DNA from: Nitrososphaeria archaeon
GTDB lineage: Archaea > Thermoproteota > Nitrososphaeria > Nitrososphaerales > JANXEG01
Direction of reading: 5' to 3'
NCBI GenBank assembly: GCA_029775915.1
Contig: JARVKA010000006.1
Location: 1 to 64,000 of the forward strand
DNA: 64,000 nucleotides
Part shown: positions 25,687-35,100 of the stretch, piece after piece
Position numbering within the stretch: the stretch's first letter is position 1
How the letters are laid out: the number at the start of each line of letters is the position of its first letter
Program-made: the position numbers and the translations under genes
The notes under the pieces: model-generated
What the model saw: the letters and a program-made list of their open reading frames with translations, nothing else
What the model was told of the DNA's origin: nothing
The model's database searches: none

Positions 25687-27150
25687 ATGTCCTCCAAAAT
25701 TGCAGAAGCTATAAATGAAGCTTTATCCAATGGTTATCAAATACATCCAGATGCATTAATACTTTTAGAGGCAGTTAAAGAAAAAGTGAGTCTCATAGAT
25801 TTAGTGATAAAAACTATAGAGATGAAGAGAAAATCTGGTGATCAACAATTGCTATTGTTAAAAAAGGATTTTGAAGAGATGTTACCAGAGCATTTAAAGG
25901 AGCATGAAGAGGTAAAGATTGATGAAATAGAGCCAGAGATTGAGATTGTTAAGGATGTGAGTGAGAAGATATCGCCATCTGAAGAATTAAATGGATTAAA
26001 AAATCTTTTTGAAAGTAGATTTAATAAGCTTTATTCGATAGTTAAGGAGAGGCCAGATTCACATCAAATTCAAAAAATTGAGTCGATAGCTAAAGGTAAT
26101 GGATTGTCATATAAGGTTGCTGGCTTAGTATTGGATAAGAAGATTAAAAGAACCCATATAGAATTAACTATTGATGATAAAAGTGGGAAAGCAACAATAT
26201 TTGTGAAAGACCAATCCGTAATGAAACAAGCAATGAGTTTATCACTTGATCAACTTGTAGTGGTAGATTTAGAATCAACGAAAAAAGGAGTTTTATTCGC
26301 AAAATCAATATATTCGCCAGATATACCTGATCGTTCACCAAATTTATCGAAAAAGATTGTTTACGCAATATTCACATCTGATCTTCATATCGGGAGTAAA
26401 ACTTTCCTTTATGAGGCTTTCGAAAGATTCGTCCTTTGGCTTACTCAACATGGTAGAGAAGATTTCATTGTAAAAAGGATCAAATATTTAATCATAGGTG
26501 GAGATGTTGTTGATGGCATTGGTGTATATCCAGATCAAGAAGATGATTTGGAGGAGCTTAATATTTATCAACAATATGTGAGAGCTGCTCAATTATTAAA
26601 TAAAATACCGAAGAGTATCCAAATATTTATTATACCGGGTAATCATGATCCAGCAAGGCAAGCATTACCCCAACCTGCAATACCGAAGAAGTATGCTGAA
26701 CCTCTTTATAAACTGGAGAATGTGAGGATATTAGGAAACCCGTCACAAATCCGTTTGCATGGCGTTAACATATTGATTTACCATGGTAGGAGCTTGGATG
26801 ATATAGTTGCAACGATACCTAATCTTACTTTCTCAAAACCCGCTTCAGCTATGAAGATTTTATTGAAAGCAAGACATTTAGCACCTTTGTATGGTGGTAG
26901 AACGCCCATAGCTTTAGAAAAAGAAGATCATCTCGTTATTGAGGAAGTACCGGATATTTTTCACGCAGGCCATGTACACACATTAGATATAGATAGATAT
27001 AAAGGGACTTTACTTATAAATTCTGGCACATGGCAAACTCAAACTAAATATCAAGCGAATATGGGAGTTACACCAACACCTGGTTTACTCCCTATAGTCA
27101 ATCTTGCCACATTGGATGTATTAGTAAAGGATTTCACGAAATATATTTAA
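25687..27150 (+). CDS. polB (DP1): DNA polymerase D small subunit (DP1)
   Basis: This subunit carries the 3'-5' proofreading nuclease of the archaeal replicative polymerase D. The 487-residue protein has a helical N-terminal region, an OB fold (about 130-210) and a calcineurin-type phosphoesterase domain with all metal motifs: SDLHIGSK, GGDVVDGIG, PGNHDPAR, YHGRSLDD and HAGHVHTLD. Unlike eukaryotic B subunits, these residues are intact, so proofreading should be active. It is convergent with and overlaps the cdc6 gene by 4 nt, only 2 kb from the putative origin. Confidence 0.95.
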   Translation: MSSKIAEAINEALSNGYQIHPDALILLEAVKEKVSLIDLVIKTIEMKRKSGDQQLLLLKKDFEEMLPEHLKEHEEVKIDEIEPEIEIVKDVSEKISPSEELNGLKNLFESRFNKLYSIVKERPDSHQIQKIESIAKGNGLSYKVAGLVLDKKIKRTHIELTIDDKSGKATIFVKDQSVMKQAMSLSLDQLVVVDLESTKKGVLFAKSIYSPDIPDRSPNLSKKIVYAIFTSDLHIGSKTFLYEAFERFVLWLTQHGREDFIVKRIKYLIIGGDVVDGIGVYPDQEDDLEELNIYQQYVRAAQLLNKIPKSIQIFIIPGNHDPARQALPQPAIPKKYAEPLYKLENVRILGNPSQIRLHGVNILIYHGRSLDDIVATIPNLTFSKPASAMKILLKARHLAPLYGGRTPIALEKEDHLVIEEVPDIFHAGHVHTLDIDRYKGTLLINSGTWQTQTKYQANMGVTPTPGLLPIVNLATLDVLVKDFTKYI

Positions 27151-28346
27151 ATTAATGTGTTAACTGTGGGATCTTCTTGAAATACAGACTTTATTAATTG
27201 ATCTGGTATTAATAGATTTATTTTCTTTGTTCTACCATACCTTCCACGATTTATAGTAGTTGCTGATACAAGACCCAACACATCCAAACCACTTAATAAC
27301 CCACTCACACGGCGCTGAGTTAATGGTTCCAAATCGATTTTACGGCAAAGGGTAAGATAACGTTGGTAAACTTCACCTGTAGAATTTGCAGACCCTGAAG
27401 TTAATACAGCTAATAAAACCAATTTATCATGAAGGGGTAAAGATCTTAAAGCTTCCACAACCCTATCTTGCTCAATCTTTTGAACCGCAATTCTTACATG
27501 TCTTTCTTCAACACATGATGCTCCTTCACGCTCAGCTACTTCTCCAGCAACTCTAAGAAGATCTAAAGCTCTACGTGCATCACCATGTTCCGATCCGGCT
27601 AAAGCAGCACATAAATTAATTGCGGTAGGGCTGATTGCATCTTTAAAAAATGCTGCTTCCGCTCTATCTTGAAGTATAGCTTTAAGTTCTTCAGCTGTGT
27701 AAGGAGGGAAAACGACTTCCTCCTCACTCAAGCTACTTAATACTCTAGGATCTAAGAATTCTTTGAATTTTAAATCGTTAGATATGCCCACTAAAACTAT
27801 AAAGCCTTGCTTAAGCCGTTCGTTAGAACGTGTAAGCTCATATAGTAAATCATCTCCAAAATTCTTCACTAAGAAATCAATTTCATCAAGTACAATTACA
27901 ACACTTAACTTAGAATTATCAATTCTTTGAAGAATACGATCAAAAACTTCTCCCAAAGCTAAGCCTGTAAATGGTATCTCCAATTGTATACTACGTGCAA
28001 TATCACTCAAAACTCTATATTCAGTCCCTGAAATACGAGTATTGCAATAAGAAAATTTTACAGGTATGCCTATTCCGGAAGCTTTTTCTTCTAACTTTCT
28101 TAAAACATACTTAGATACGGCTGTCTTACCTGTTCCTGTCTTTCCATATAAGAAGAGATTGGAGCAACGTGAGCCATGAAGTATTGGTGCGATTACTTCA
28201 GCTACCGCGGTTATTTGCTTCTCTCTAAATAGAAGTTTATCAGGAACATAATCTGTACGGAGAGCTTCTGCATTTTTAAATAAAGTTCTACCTTTTATAG
28301 CTTTTAAGAAGATTTCATCGAGTAAGTCTTTAGGTGAACCTTCCAT
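27147..28346 (-). CDS. cdc6: Orc1/Cdc6 replication initiator
   Basis: This is an AAA+ ATPase with a C-terminal winged helix that binds origin recognition boxes and loads MCM. Walker A YGKTGTGKTAVSKYV, Walker B VVIVLDEIDFLV, sensor 1 LVGISNDLKF, sensor 2 GDARRALDLLRVAGEVAE and a C-terminal winged helix ending in TTINRGRYGRTKKINL are present. I prefer the ATG at 28346 (MEGSPKDLLDEIF), because SD-like GGTGGGG precedes it and it lies 1 nt after the stop of the upstream gene; an upstream ATG at 28391 in the same frame would overlap that gene by 44 nt. Putative ORB repeats lie 0.5-1.1 kb upstream. Confidence 0.95.
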   Translation of the reverse strand: MEGSPKDLLDEIFLKAIKGRTLFKNAEALRTDYVPDKLLFREKQITAVAEVIAPILHGSRCSNLFLYGKTGTGKTAVSKYVLRKLEEKASGIGIPVKFSYCNTRISGTEYRVLSDIARSIQLEIPFTGLALGEVFDRILQRIDNSKLSVVIVLDEIDFLVKNFGDDLLYELTRSNERLKQGFIVLVGISNDLKFKEFLDPRVLSSLSEEEVVFPPYTAEELKAILQDRAEAAFFKDAISPTAINLCAALAGSEHGDARRALDLLRVAGEVAEREGASCVEERHVRIAVQKIEQDRVVEALRSLPLHDKLVLLAVLTSGSANSTGEVYQRYLTLCRKIDLEPLTQRRVSGLLSGLDVLGLVSATTINRGRYGRTKKINLLIPDQLIKSVFQEDPTVNTLI

Positions 28347-28347
28347 A

Positions 28348-28782
28348 TTACCCCACCTTATCAAATGTTGTTGCGTATTGCTGTAACTCAATAGGTGTAA
28401 TAAGTAGGATTTTAACGTTTAATGAGTTGGATAAATGTTTAGCCCAAAATGAAAGTGTAGATGTTTTTAATGGAAGAATAACTACGATAATTTGGGGTTT
28501 GAGCAAATAAGCTTTGAATACTAAGTAGCAAAGCTTTTCAATAAGTTTAAATTTCCTTTGCCTTAAGTTTTTTGATATTGTCCAACCTTTAGAGAAGTTG
28601 GTAGTGATTTCAAAACATGCGATAACTTTCCCCTCTTGATTATAAAGCACAAAATCAACTCTAGGAACACTACCTTTCAATTGATTATAATCGGAGAGTG
28701 AGAGAATTGGGACATTTAAACTATATTTCGCACCTTTAATTTTTGCGATTTGTATTAACGTTTCAATTAATTCTTTTTTCAA
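28348..28782 (-). CDS. Small PD-(D/E)XK-like protein upstream of cdc6
   Basis: The open frame runs to 28851 (167 aa), but a TTG at 28782 preceded by GGTGGG looks like the better start (144 aa). The core PRVDFVLYNQEGKVIACFEITTNFSKGW has an Asp and a Glu-x-Thr on neighbouring strands, as in PD-(D/E)XK nucleases, although the usual lysine is Thr. The second half is a hydrophobic-strand Rossmann-like ending. It is in operon with cdc6 (stop 1 nt before its ATG) and next to the putative origin, so a role in origin processing or repair is possible. No family is recognised with confidence. Confidence 0.6.
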   Translation of the reverse strand: MKKELIETLIQIAKIKGAKYSLNVPILSLSDYNQLKGSVPRVDFVLYNQEGKVIACFEITTNFSKGWTISKNLRQRKFKLIEKLCYLVFKAYLLKPQIIVVILPLKTSTLSFWAKHLSNSLNVKILLITPIELQQYATTFDKVG

Positions 28783-29016
28783 ATTCCCACCGTAGTAACT
28801 ACGAATGTAAAGGTCAACTCCCCACGTCTTTTTCCACTGTACGGAAAACAAGAATAAGCTTTTGTCATCATAAGAGAATCCCTATAATTTTATTTTCTAT
28901 GGGTAAAGGAGTATCCCGTTCTAGATTCGAAGAGGTAATTGTTATTTTTTAAAATCAATTTTAATTAACCTTTTTGTTAAATAAAATAAAAAAAGATAAA
29001 AGAGAAAGGATGCTTT

Positions 29017-29037
29017 TTCCAATGGAACATGAGGGGG
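29017..29037 (+). repeat. Degenerate ORB-like element, opposite orientation
   Basis: Plus-strand sequence TTCCAATGGAACATGAGGGG keeps the TTCCA.TGGAA dyad and the trailing G-run of an ORB, and points toward the two exact boxes. A further weak match lies at about 28818-28840 on the minus strand (CAGTGGAAAAAGACGTGGGG), with two extra bases in the middle. Confidence 0.55.
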
Positions 29038-29338
29038 AGATGTGGTGAGGCAATTTATTAGAAATGCGATCTTCAAAATTATTAGTTATTAATAAATCAC
29101 TAATTATCAACTTTACTTTTTCTTTATAGGGGTGATTGATTATTTTTCTCACCTTTGAGAAATCCTTGGAAGTATATTCACAACTATAAGCATACCATAG
29201 TAGTAGAATTTAGAAGCTTCCTTTCTAACTATGTATCTATAATCACAACACTTTTACAAAATCAATATTCAATGAGTCTATATTTCACTATATTTATTGT
29301 GAATATTTGTGAAATAAATTTGGTGAACGTTTATTTTT

Positions 29339-29421
29339 AACCCCTTTATTTCCACTGGAGCTAATTTTTGCGATTTTTAACAATAAAATCGCAATTCCAA
29401 ACCCCTTTATTTCCACTGGAG
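29339..29421 (-). repeat. Two identical 22-bp origin recognition box-like repeats
   Basis: Identical 22-bp elements occupy 29339-29360 and 29400-29421, 61 bp apart. On the minus strand each reads CCAGTGGAAATAAAGGGG at its core, which closely resembles the archaeal ORB (dyad part TCCAGTGGAA followed by a G-run) bound by Orc1/Cdc6. Both copies face the same way, and the spacing is close to six helical turns. Confidence 0.85.
29368..29394. repeat. Perfect inverted repeat between the two ORB-like boxes
   Basis: TTGCGATTTT (29368-29377) and AAAATCGCAA (29385-29394) are exact inverse complements around a 7-nt loop, centred between the two exact boxes. It may be a protein-binding dyad or extruded hairpin in the origin. 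Confidence 0.7.
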
Positions 29422-29581
29422 AAAATTCTTCGTTCTTTAAAGTTATAAGTTTACCGATGGAAAGTGAACAATTGTGAACACTTATAACATCTCATTTTTT
29501 TGTCATCTACCTTTGACCTTTAGTTCACAAATTTACAACATAATTGCTTATCATAATATTTTTCCTATTTTTTTTAGAATC

Positions 29582-29968
29582 TTGCGCAAACGTGTGAAAA
29601 TCGAGTTTGAGGATGGTGAGGGTGGAAAGTATAAAATATCTATAGAAGGTTCTCTATCTCGTGAAAAAGTGTTAAAAGTTATGGATTTAGTAGATTTACT
29701 TTGTGGAACTGATCAAGAAATTGAGCTTTCTTCTCACTCACGTGATACATTGTTTAATAGGATTCTTCATCTTTTGGAGAAAAAATTCCCCTTAGGTTCT
29801 TTTACTTCTACAGATCTTAGAGAGGTTTACGAGGATGAATTTAATCAACCTATAAAACTCAGTACTATATCTACATATCTTTCACGATTATCAGAAAGAG
29901 GGTTCTTACGCCGAGAAAGAACACAAATCGGTTGGGTATACAAACGAATTAGATTAAAAACTATTTAA
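29582..29968 (+). CDS. Winged-helix protein beside the origin
   Basis: The frame is open from 29474, but the first 36 residues are hydrophobic and composition-poor, and overlap the origin. A TTG at 29582 gives MRKRVKIEFEDGEGGKYKI, a plausible start. The protein then has a beta-rich N-terminal part and a C-terminal winged helix (about 60-125: FTSTDLREVYEDEFNQPIKL, STYLSRLSERGFLRRE). It may regulate or assist at the origin, but this is inferred only from its place. Confidence 0.7.
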   Translation: MRKRVKIEFEDGEGGKYKISIEGSLSREKVLKVMDLVDLLCGTDQEIELSSHSRDTLFNRILHLLEKKFPLGSFTSTDLREVYEDEFNQPIKLSTISTYLSRLSERGFLRRERTQIGWVYKRIRLKTI

Positions 29969-29970
29969 CA

Positions 29971-30534
29971 TTATTTCACAAGCTCATATAGATAAGGTTT
30001 TTTATTCCCAACCCTTCTTACATATCCCTTCTCAAATAACTTTTTCATTAACCTTGCTGTGTGCTCTCTCGATTTACCTATTTTCATTCGAATCTGTTGA
30101 GGGGTCATTGCTCCAGTTTCTAAAAGCTTTAAAATTTCATTCTCTGTGGGTGTTAAATCCTTTTTTTCCTTATATTGTGATACAACAGGCTTTTCCATCA
30201 AACCTTCCAATCTTTGCTTAATCTCTTTAATAGCAGTTTTAATATCCAACTCTTGTGATATAGATTCACTAGGTTTTACATACTCACTATCCTTCATAAG
30301 GCGATTAACCTTCACTTCAATCAAATCCAATCTGATTTGTTGATCTGCTATTTTTCGCTCTTGTGCATCAAATCTATTATTAAGTTCAGTTAAAATATCC
30401 TTTAAAATTTCAGCTGCTTCTTTCTCCTCCGAGATAACCCTTTTAATCCGCGGTAAATAATAAACTAAAATTGATACACTGATCACTGCAATTATGCTTA
30501 ACATTATTAATAAGATCAACTCGATAATGATCAT
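29971..30534 (-). CDS. Membrane-anchored winged-helix regulator with coiled coil
   Basis: One N-terminal membrane helix (about 2-25) is followed by a helical, charged coiled-coil segment (about 35-115) and a C-terminal winged helix: LTPTENEILKLLETGAMTPQQIRMKIGKSREHTARLMKKLFEKGYVRR. The order suggests a DNA-binding domain tethered on the cytoplasmic face of the membrane, a design seen in several archaea. Tandem ATCATGTGAT elements lie directly at its start and could be an operator. Targets are unknown. Confidence 0.75.
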   Translation of the reverse strand: MIIIELILLIMLSIIAVISVSILVYYLPRIKRVISEEKEAAEILKDILTELNNRFDAQERKIADQQIRLDLIEVKVNRLMKDSEYVKPSESISQELDIKTAIKEIKQRLEGLMEKPVVSQYKEKKDLTPTENEILKLLETGAMTPQQIRMKIGKSREHTARLMKKLFEKGYVRRVGNKKPYLYELVK

Positions 30535-30549
30535 GTGATATCATGTGAT
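30531..30549. promoter_or_regulatory. Tandem TCATGTGATA elements, part of a recurring TGTGATATCA motif
   Basis: TCATGTGATATCATGTGAT overlaps the start of the membrane-anchored regulator. Related elements recur at 30582-30597 (minus strand ATATCATGTGATGTGA), 32181-32201 (TGTGATGTTATGTGATATCA, overlapping the GTG start of the PolD large subunit) and 35680-35716 (ATCATGTGATGTGA and TTGTGATATCACAA). All lie in gaps between genes of this replication district, which suggests one DNA-binding protein. Confidence 0.5.
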
Positions 30550-30587
30550 TATGTTGCATCACTATAATAACTTTTCGTTAAATCACA

Positions 30588-31001
30588 TCACATGATATTC
30601 TTTCTTCGTGATGTAGGTTTTGATAATTGATTTAACGTCACATCAATAGTATCTAAAACTTTTTTTATATCTTCGAATGTTGGAGCACTTGTACTTATTT
30701 GATTCAAAGCTTTTCCAACATGGATTAAACCCACAGTTGTACCACTCTCTAAAATCCCTAAATACTCTGTTAGTATTAGTGTATAAAATGCTTTTTTAAG
30801 ATTCATTTGCGCTTGCTTCAAAGTTCTTAAGAATGAGCCTTTACTTACATGCTTTCCATCTCTCAACATAATTTTTTGTTTCAAACTCGTATCATTTCGT
30901 GTGTCTATGAGATATGTGTCGAGTTGTGAATATGTGAATATGGATCTCTCAAATAGAAATTTTGCAATAGGGTCTTTATCAATTATCTCTTTTAACATCA
31001 T
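30588..31001 (-). CDS. Conserved-looking helical protein of unknown function
   Basis: The 137-residue protein is predominantly helical and charged: FLFERSIFTYSQLDTYL, then RDGKHVSKGSFLRTLKQAQMNLKKAFYTLILTEYLGIL. The middle (KGSFLRTLKQA..N) recalls a helix-turn-helix entry and could bind DNA, but I do not recognise a family. It begins with two ATG codons. It is upstream of the membrane-anchored regulator on the same strand, 53 nt away, and may share an operon with it. Confidence 0.65.
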   Translation of the reverse strand: MMLKEIIDKDPIAKFLFERSIFTYSQLDTYLIDTRNDTSLKQKIMLRDGKHVSKGSFLRTLKQAQMNLKKAFYTLILTEYLGILESGTTVGLIHVGKALNQISTSAPTFEDIKKVLDTIDVTLNQLSKPTSRRKNIM

Positions 31002-31174
31002 TATACACTTTTGTATAATTTTTTCCTTATAAATTTTTATAAAAATTTTTCGCTTTATCCCTTATAATTTTTTATAATTTTTATTTTCTTCATTCTTTTA
31101 ATCGATAAATTAAATACATTCATATTAAGCCAAATTGATTTATTTAAGTACTTTCTAAATTTTGTTTGATCCTT

Positions 31175-31414
31175 ATGGGAAGGAGGCGGCGGCGTGTAAT
31201 AAGAGTTGTAAAACGCACTTTACCTAAAGTATTCAGCTGCCCTCGTTGTGGTATGATATCTATTAAAGTGAAAGTGAAGAGTGAGGGATTAGCGACAATC
31301 GCTTGTGGTAGTTGTGGCTTAAATCTACAATACAATTTAACATCTAAAAAGGAGCCTATAGATATATACAACGAATTTGTTGATAATTATCTCGCTGGGA
31401 GGATTAGTGTTTGA
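31175..31414 (+). CDS. Archaeal Elf1-like zinc-ribbon elongation factor
   Basis: This small zinc-ribbon protein is homologous to eukaryotic Elf1: basic start MGRRRRRVIRVVKRTLPKVF, zinc ligands CPRCG and CGSCG, and the Elf1 ending EPIDIYNEFVDNYL. A TTG 9 nt upstream is in frame, but the ATG gives the family's MGRR.R start. Elf1 binds RNA polymerase near the downstream DNA channel and helps elongation through obstacles. The last codons overlap the start of the GGGP synthase gene. Confidence 0.88.
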   Translation: MGRRRRRVIRVVKRTLPKVFSCPRCGMISIKVKVKSEGLATIACGSCGLNLQYNLTSKKEPIDIYNEFVDNYLAGRISV

Positions 31415-32163
31415 TAATAGGTCCAGTAGAGAGAAGATTGAGAGAAGAGATTGATAAATATGGAACGATTTGCTTAGCTTTATTAGACTTTGAAAATTTA
31501 CCCCCTAAAAAAGCTGGAATGATAGCACATTCAGCTGAAGAGTGTGGAGTTTCAGGTATATTAATAGGTGGATCTACAGCTGCTGATCAACTCGAATTAA
31601 CTTCGGTTATCGAGGCTGTTAAGGAATCTGTGAAACTCCCTGTAATTCTCTTTCCTGGAAATCCATTCACAATCTCCCCAAAAGCTGATGCAATACTATT
31701 TAGTTCACTTTTAAATTCTGATAACCCATACTTCATTAGCCAAGCTCAAGCTCTTGGTGCTTTATCGGTTAAAAAATACGGCCTTGAAGCGATACCAATG
31801 GGTTATATTGTAGTTGGTGATGGAGGAGCTATTGGTTTTATTGGTAGGGCTAGAGGAATTCCACCATCTAAACCAAATTTAGCAGCTATGTATGCATTAG
31901 CAGCTCAATACATGGGTATGAGGTTTGTATATTTAGAAGCTGGTTCTGGTGTGACATCACATATATCACCATCTGTGATTTCAGCTGTTCGAAAAGTCTT
32001 TAATGGCGTTCTTATTGCTGGCGGAGGGATTAAGCAAGTTAATGAGGCTGTAGAGGTTGCTAAAGCGGGAGCGGATATCATTGTTTTAGGAACATTATTC
32101 GAGGAAGAAAACTTTGAACCTAAGCTTAATGAAATTATAAAAAATATTAGGAAGTGTAAATGA
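31411..32163 (+). CDS. Geranylgeranylglyceryl phosphate synthase
   Basis: This prenyltransferase joins sn-glycerol-1-phosphate and geranylgeranyl diphosphate, the first ether bond of archaeal lipids. The TIM-barrel family pattern is clear: LLDFENLPP, ILIGGSTAADQ, LFPGNPFTISPKADAILFSSLLNS, VYLEAGSGV and the phosphate loops IAGGGIK and IVLGTLFEE. The 250-residue length is normal. The start is TTG, overlapping the Elf1 stop (TTGA), so the pair is translationally coupled. Confidence 0.93.
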   Translation: MIIGPVERRLREEIDKYGTICLALLDFENLPPKKAGMIAHSAEECGVSGILIGGSTAADQLELTSVIEAVKESVKLPVILFPGNPFTISPKADAILFSSLLNSDNPYFISQAQALGALSVKKYGLEAIPMGYIVVGDGGAIGFIGRARGIPPSKPNLAAMYALAAQYMGMRFVYLEAGSGVTSHISPSVISAVRKVFNGVLIAGGGIKQVNEAVEVAKAGADIIVLGTLFEEENFEPKLNEIIKNIRKCK

Positions 32164-32191
32164 ATAAATATCACTAACTATGTGATGTTAT

Positions 32192-35100
32192 GTGATATCA
32201 CCACAAGCTCATGATATAAATCAATTAGATAATTTAACACCCTTGCCCCTTCATTATCGCGATTATTACCATAAACTTTACAAAGATTTAGATTCTCTTT
32301 TGAATATTGCTGTAAAGGCTAGAAGTAAGGGCTTTGACCCTTCTTTGAGTATTGAGGCAGAGGTTGCCTTAGATCTACCAGATAGAGTAGAGCATCTTTT
32401 AAAATTGCCCATAGCGAGTAGGCTAAGAGAATTATTGAGTAAGTTTCGAACTGAGCGTGCGGCATTAATTATTGCTGAGGAGATCGCTTTAGGCAAGTTT
32501 GGTTTCTTATCTACAGAAGATGCTTTAAATCAAGCCATTCGTGCTGGATTAGCGGTTGTAACAGATGGTGTTACCGTTGCACCCTTACAGGGTATATCTT
32601 CTATTAAAATAAAGAAGAATGATGATGGCACAAGCCATTTAGCGATTTATTTTGCAGGGCCTATTCGTTCAGCTGGTGGAACTGAAGCTGCGTTCACTTT
32701 GGTTATTGCTGATTATTTAAGAAAGATTTTTGGTATTGATAATTATCGCCCCAATTTGGTTGGTGAGGATGAGGTTGGAAGATTCATTGAGGAGTTAAGA
32801 ATATATGAGCGTGAAGTTGGAAATTTCCAATATAAAGTATCTGATAAAGATTTAGAGTTCGCTTTATACCACCTTCCAGTAGAAATAAATGGTGTTGAGA
32901 CCGATCCTGTGGAAGTTGTTGTTCATAGAGGCTTAAAGAGGGTTGAGACTGATCGCGTTCGAGGTGGGGCATTAAGGGTATTGAATGATGGTATTATTGG
33001 TCGTTCAAGAAAGTTACTTCAACTCACAAGAGATCTCTCTATACGTGATTGGGAATGGTTAAGTGAGTTAGATAGTGCGAAACAACTACTCTCTGATGAC
33101 ATACGTGGGGAAGAATCACACTTTAGCGAAGTAATCTCAGGAAGGCCCGTTCTTTCCACACCTAATAGATTAGGCGGGTTTAGATTAAGGTATGGTCGTT
33201 GCTATAACACAGGCTTGGCTACAGTTGGTATCCATCCAATCATTTCAATACTCCTTGATTATCCTATTGTAACTGGCACTCAAGTAAAGATGGATATACC
33301 GGGTAAAGCCGCTACAATAGCCTTTGTAGATACCATTGACACACCAATAGTAAGATTAAAGGATCGTTCAGTAGTAAAGATTGAAAGTGTGGAAGAGGCT
33401 GAGGAGATTCGTGATAAAGTAGATAAGATTTTGTATTTGGGTGATGTTTTAATAAGCTTTGGTGATTTTCTTGAAAATAACGTTACCTTACCTCCATCAC
33501 CATACGTTGAAGAGTGGTGGTGTCAAGATTTAAAATTATGTATGAATAAGAAGTTCCAATCGATTGAAGCTTGTGCCAATGCTATAGGAATCGCAACTTC
33601 TCGCTTAGAAGATTTCTTGCTCAAACCGCTTATAATTAAGCCCAATCTTTCTGAAGCTTTTCTATTAAGCGAGTTATTAGGAGTACCATTACATCCAAAA
33701 TACTTATTTTATTGGGATACATTATCGCCTCAAGAAATCCTCATATTGAGACAGAATTTAACGGTTGTATCAAATGATTTGCACTCTTGCAAACTTACAA
33801 TACCCGATCAAAGTAACTTTAAAGAGATTTTGGAGAAGCTCGGTGTACCACATCAAATTGATAAAAATTTGATAAAAATAAGTGGCGAATCAGCGTATAT
33901 TTTAATAAAGATTTTGAAGTTAGGTGAAGATTTACCTGTGATTAGTGGATGGAAAGATGTTACAGAGATGCTCTCATTAATCTCTGGAATTCCCATTCGA
34001 AAGAAGGTATCAGTATTTGTGGGTATGCGTGTTGGCAGACCTGAGAAAGCTATGCCAAGAAAGATGAAACCCCCTGTTCATGTTTTATTCCCAGTTGGAT
34101 TGAGCGGGGGTTCTAAACGTGATATAATGCAAGCCGCTAAAAAAGTGAATATAAAAGTGGATTTGATTAATTTAGTATGCAACAATTGTGGTTCTAATTG
34201 TATATCAGTTAAATGCCCCCATTGTGGAGGTGATGTACATATTGAGAGAAAATGTCCTTTATGTGGTAGAGTTGTTACAGGAGAGCTTTGTTCATCTTGT
34301 AAAGTAGCAGGCCAACCTTTCTCATTAAAGGATTTCCCATTAAAGCAGAGTTTAGAGATGGCGATTAATCGTGTTAAATACCAGCCATCTCCTCCTTTAA
34401 AAGGCGTTCAAGGCTTAACCAATCCAACTCGTATTCCAGAACCTTTAGAGAAGGGGCTTCTTCGTCAAAAGTATGGTTTATTTGTTTACAAAGATGGTAC
34501 TATAAGATTTGATGTTACCAATGCACCACTTACACATTTTTATCCATATCAAATCGGCACCCCAATAGAGAAACTTCGTGAACTCGGTTATGAAAAAGAT
34601 GTATATGGTAAACCATTAGAATCTGAAAATCAACTTCTTGAGATATATGCTCAAGATATTATCTTACCAATTGAGGCTGGTGAGTATTTAGTGAAGGTAG
34701 CGAAGTTTATTGATGACCTTCTCGTTAATTTTTATGGTGAACCTCCTTGTTATAATGTAAAATCTAAAGAGGATCTTATAGGCCATTTAGTTTTAGGACT
34801 TGCACCCCATACCTCTGCTGGCATAGTGGGTAGGATTATTGGTTTTACTAATGCTCAAGTTTGTTTTGCTCATCCTTATTGGCACTCTGCGAAGAGAAGA
34901 GACTGTGATGGTGATCAAGATTCAATAATCCTTTTATTGGATGTTTTAATAAACTTCTCACGAGATTATCTTCCAGCTCAAATAGGGGGCTTAATGGATG
35001 CACCACTTTTAATACAACCGATTATTATACCGAATGAAGTTCAGCGCCAAGCGCATAATATTGATATTGCATCACATTATCCATTAGAGTTTTATAATGC

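Larger units (their letters stand above)
28783..29581. other. Putative chromosomal replication origin (oriC)
   Basis: This gene-poor stretch of about 800 bp lies immediately upstream of the cdc6 operon. It contains two exact and two degenerate origin-recognition-box-like elements, facing both ways, a strongly AT-rich segment at about 28935-29000 suited to unwinding, and a 10-bp perfect inverted repeat between the two exact boxes. Short predicted frames inside it (such as 28961-29152 minus and 29155-29340 plus) look like chance. PolD small and large subunits flank it within 4 kb. This layout parallels Thermococcales, where cdc6 and PolD genes cluster at oriC. Confidence 0.8.

Noticed and set aside
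28961-29340. Two short open frames (28961-29152 minus, 29155-29340 plus) inside the origin region
   Set aside because: Their composition is AT-driven, they lack ribosome-binding sites and protein-like patterns, and they lie on the origin elements.
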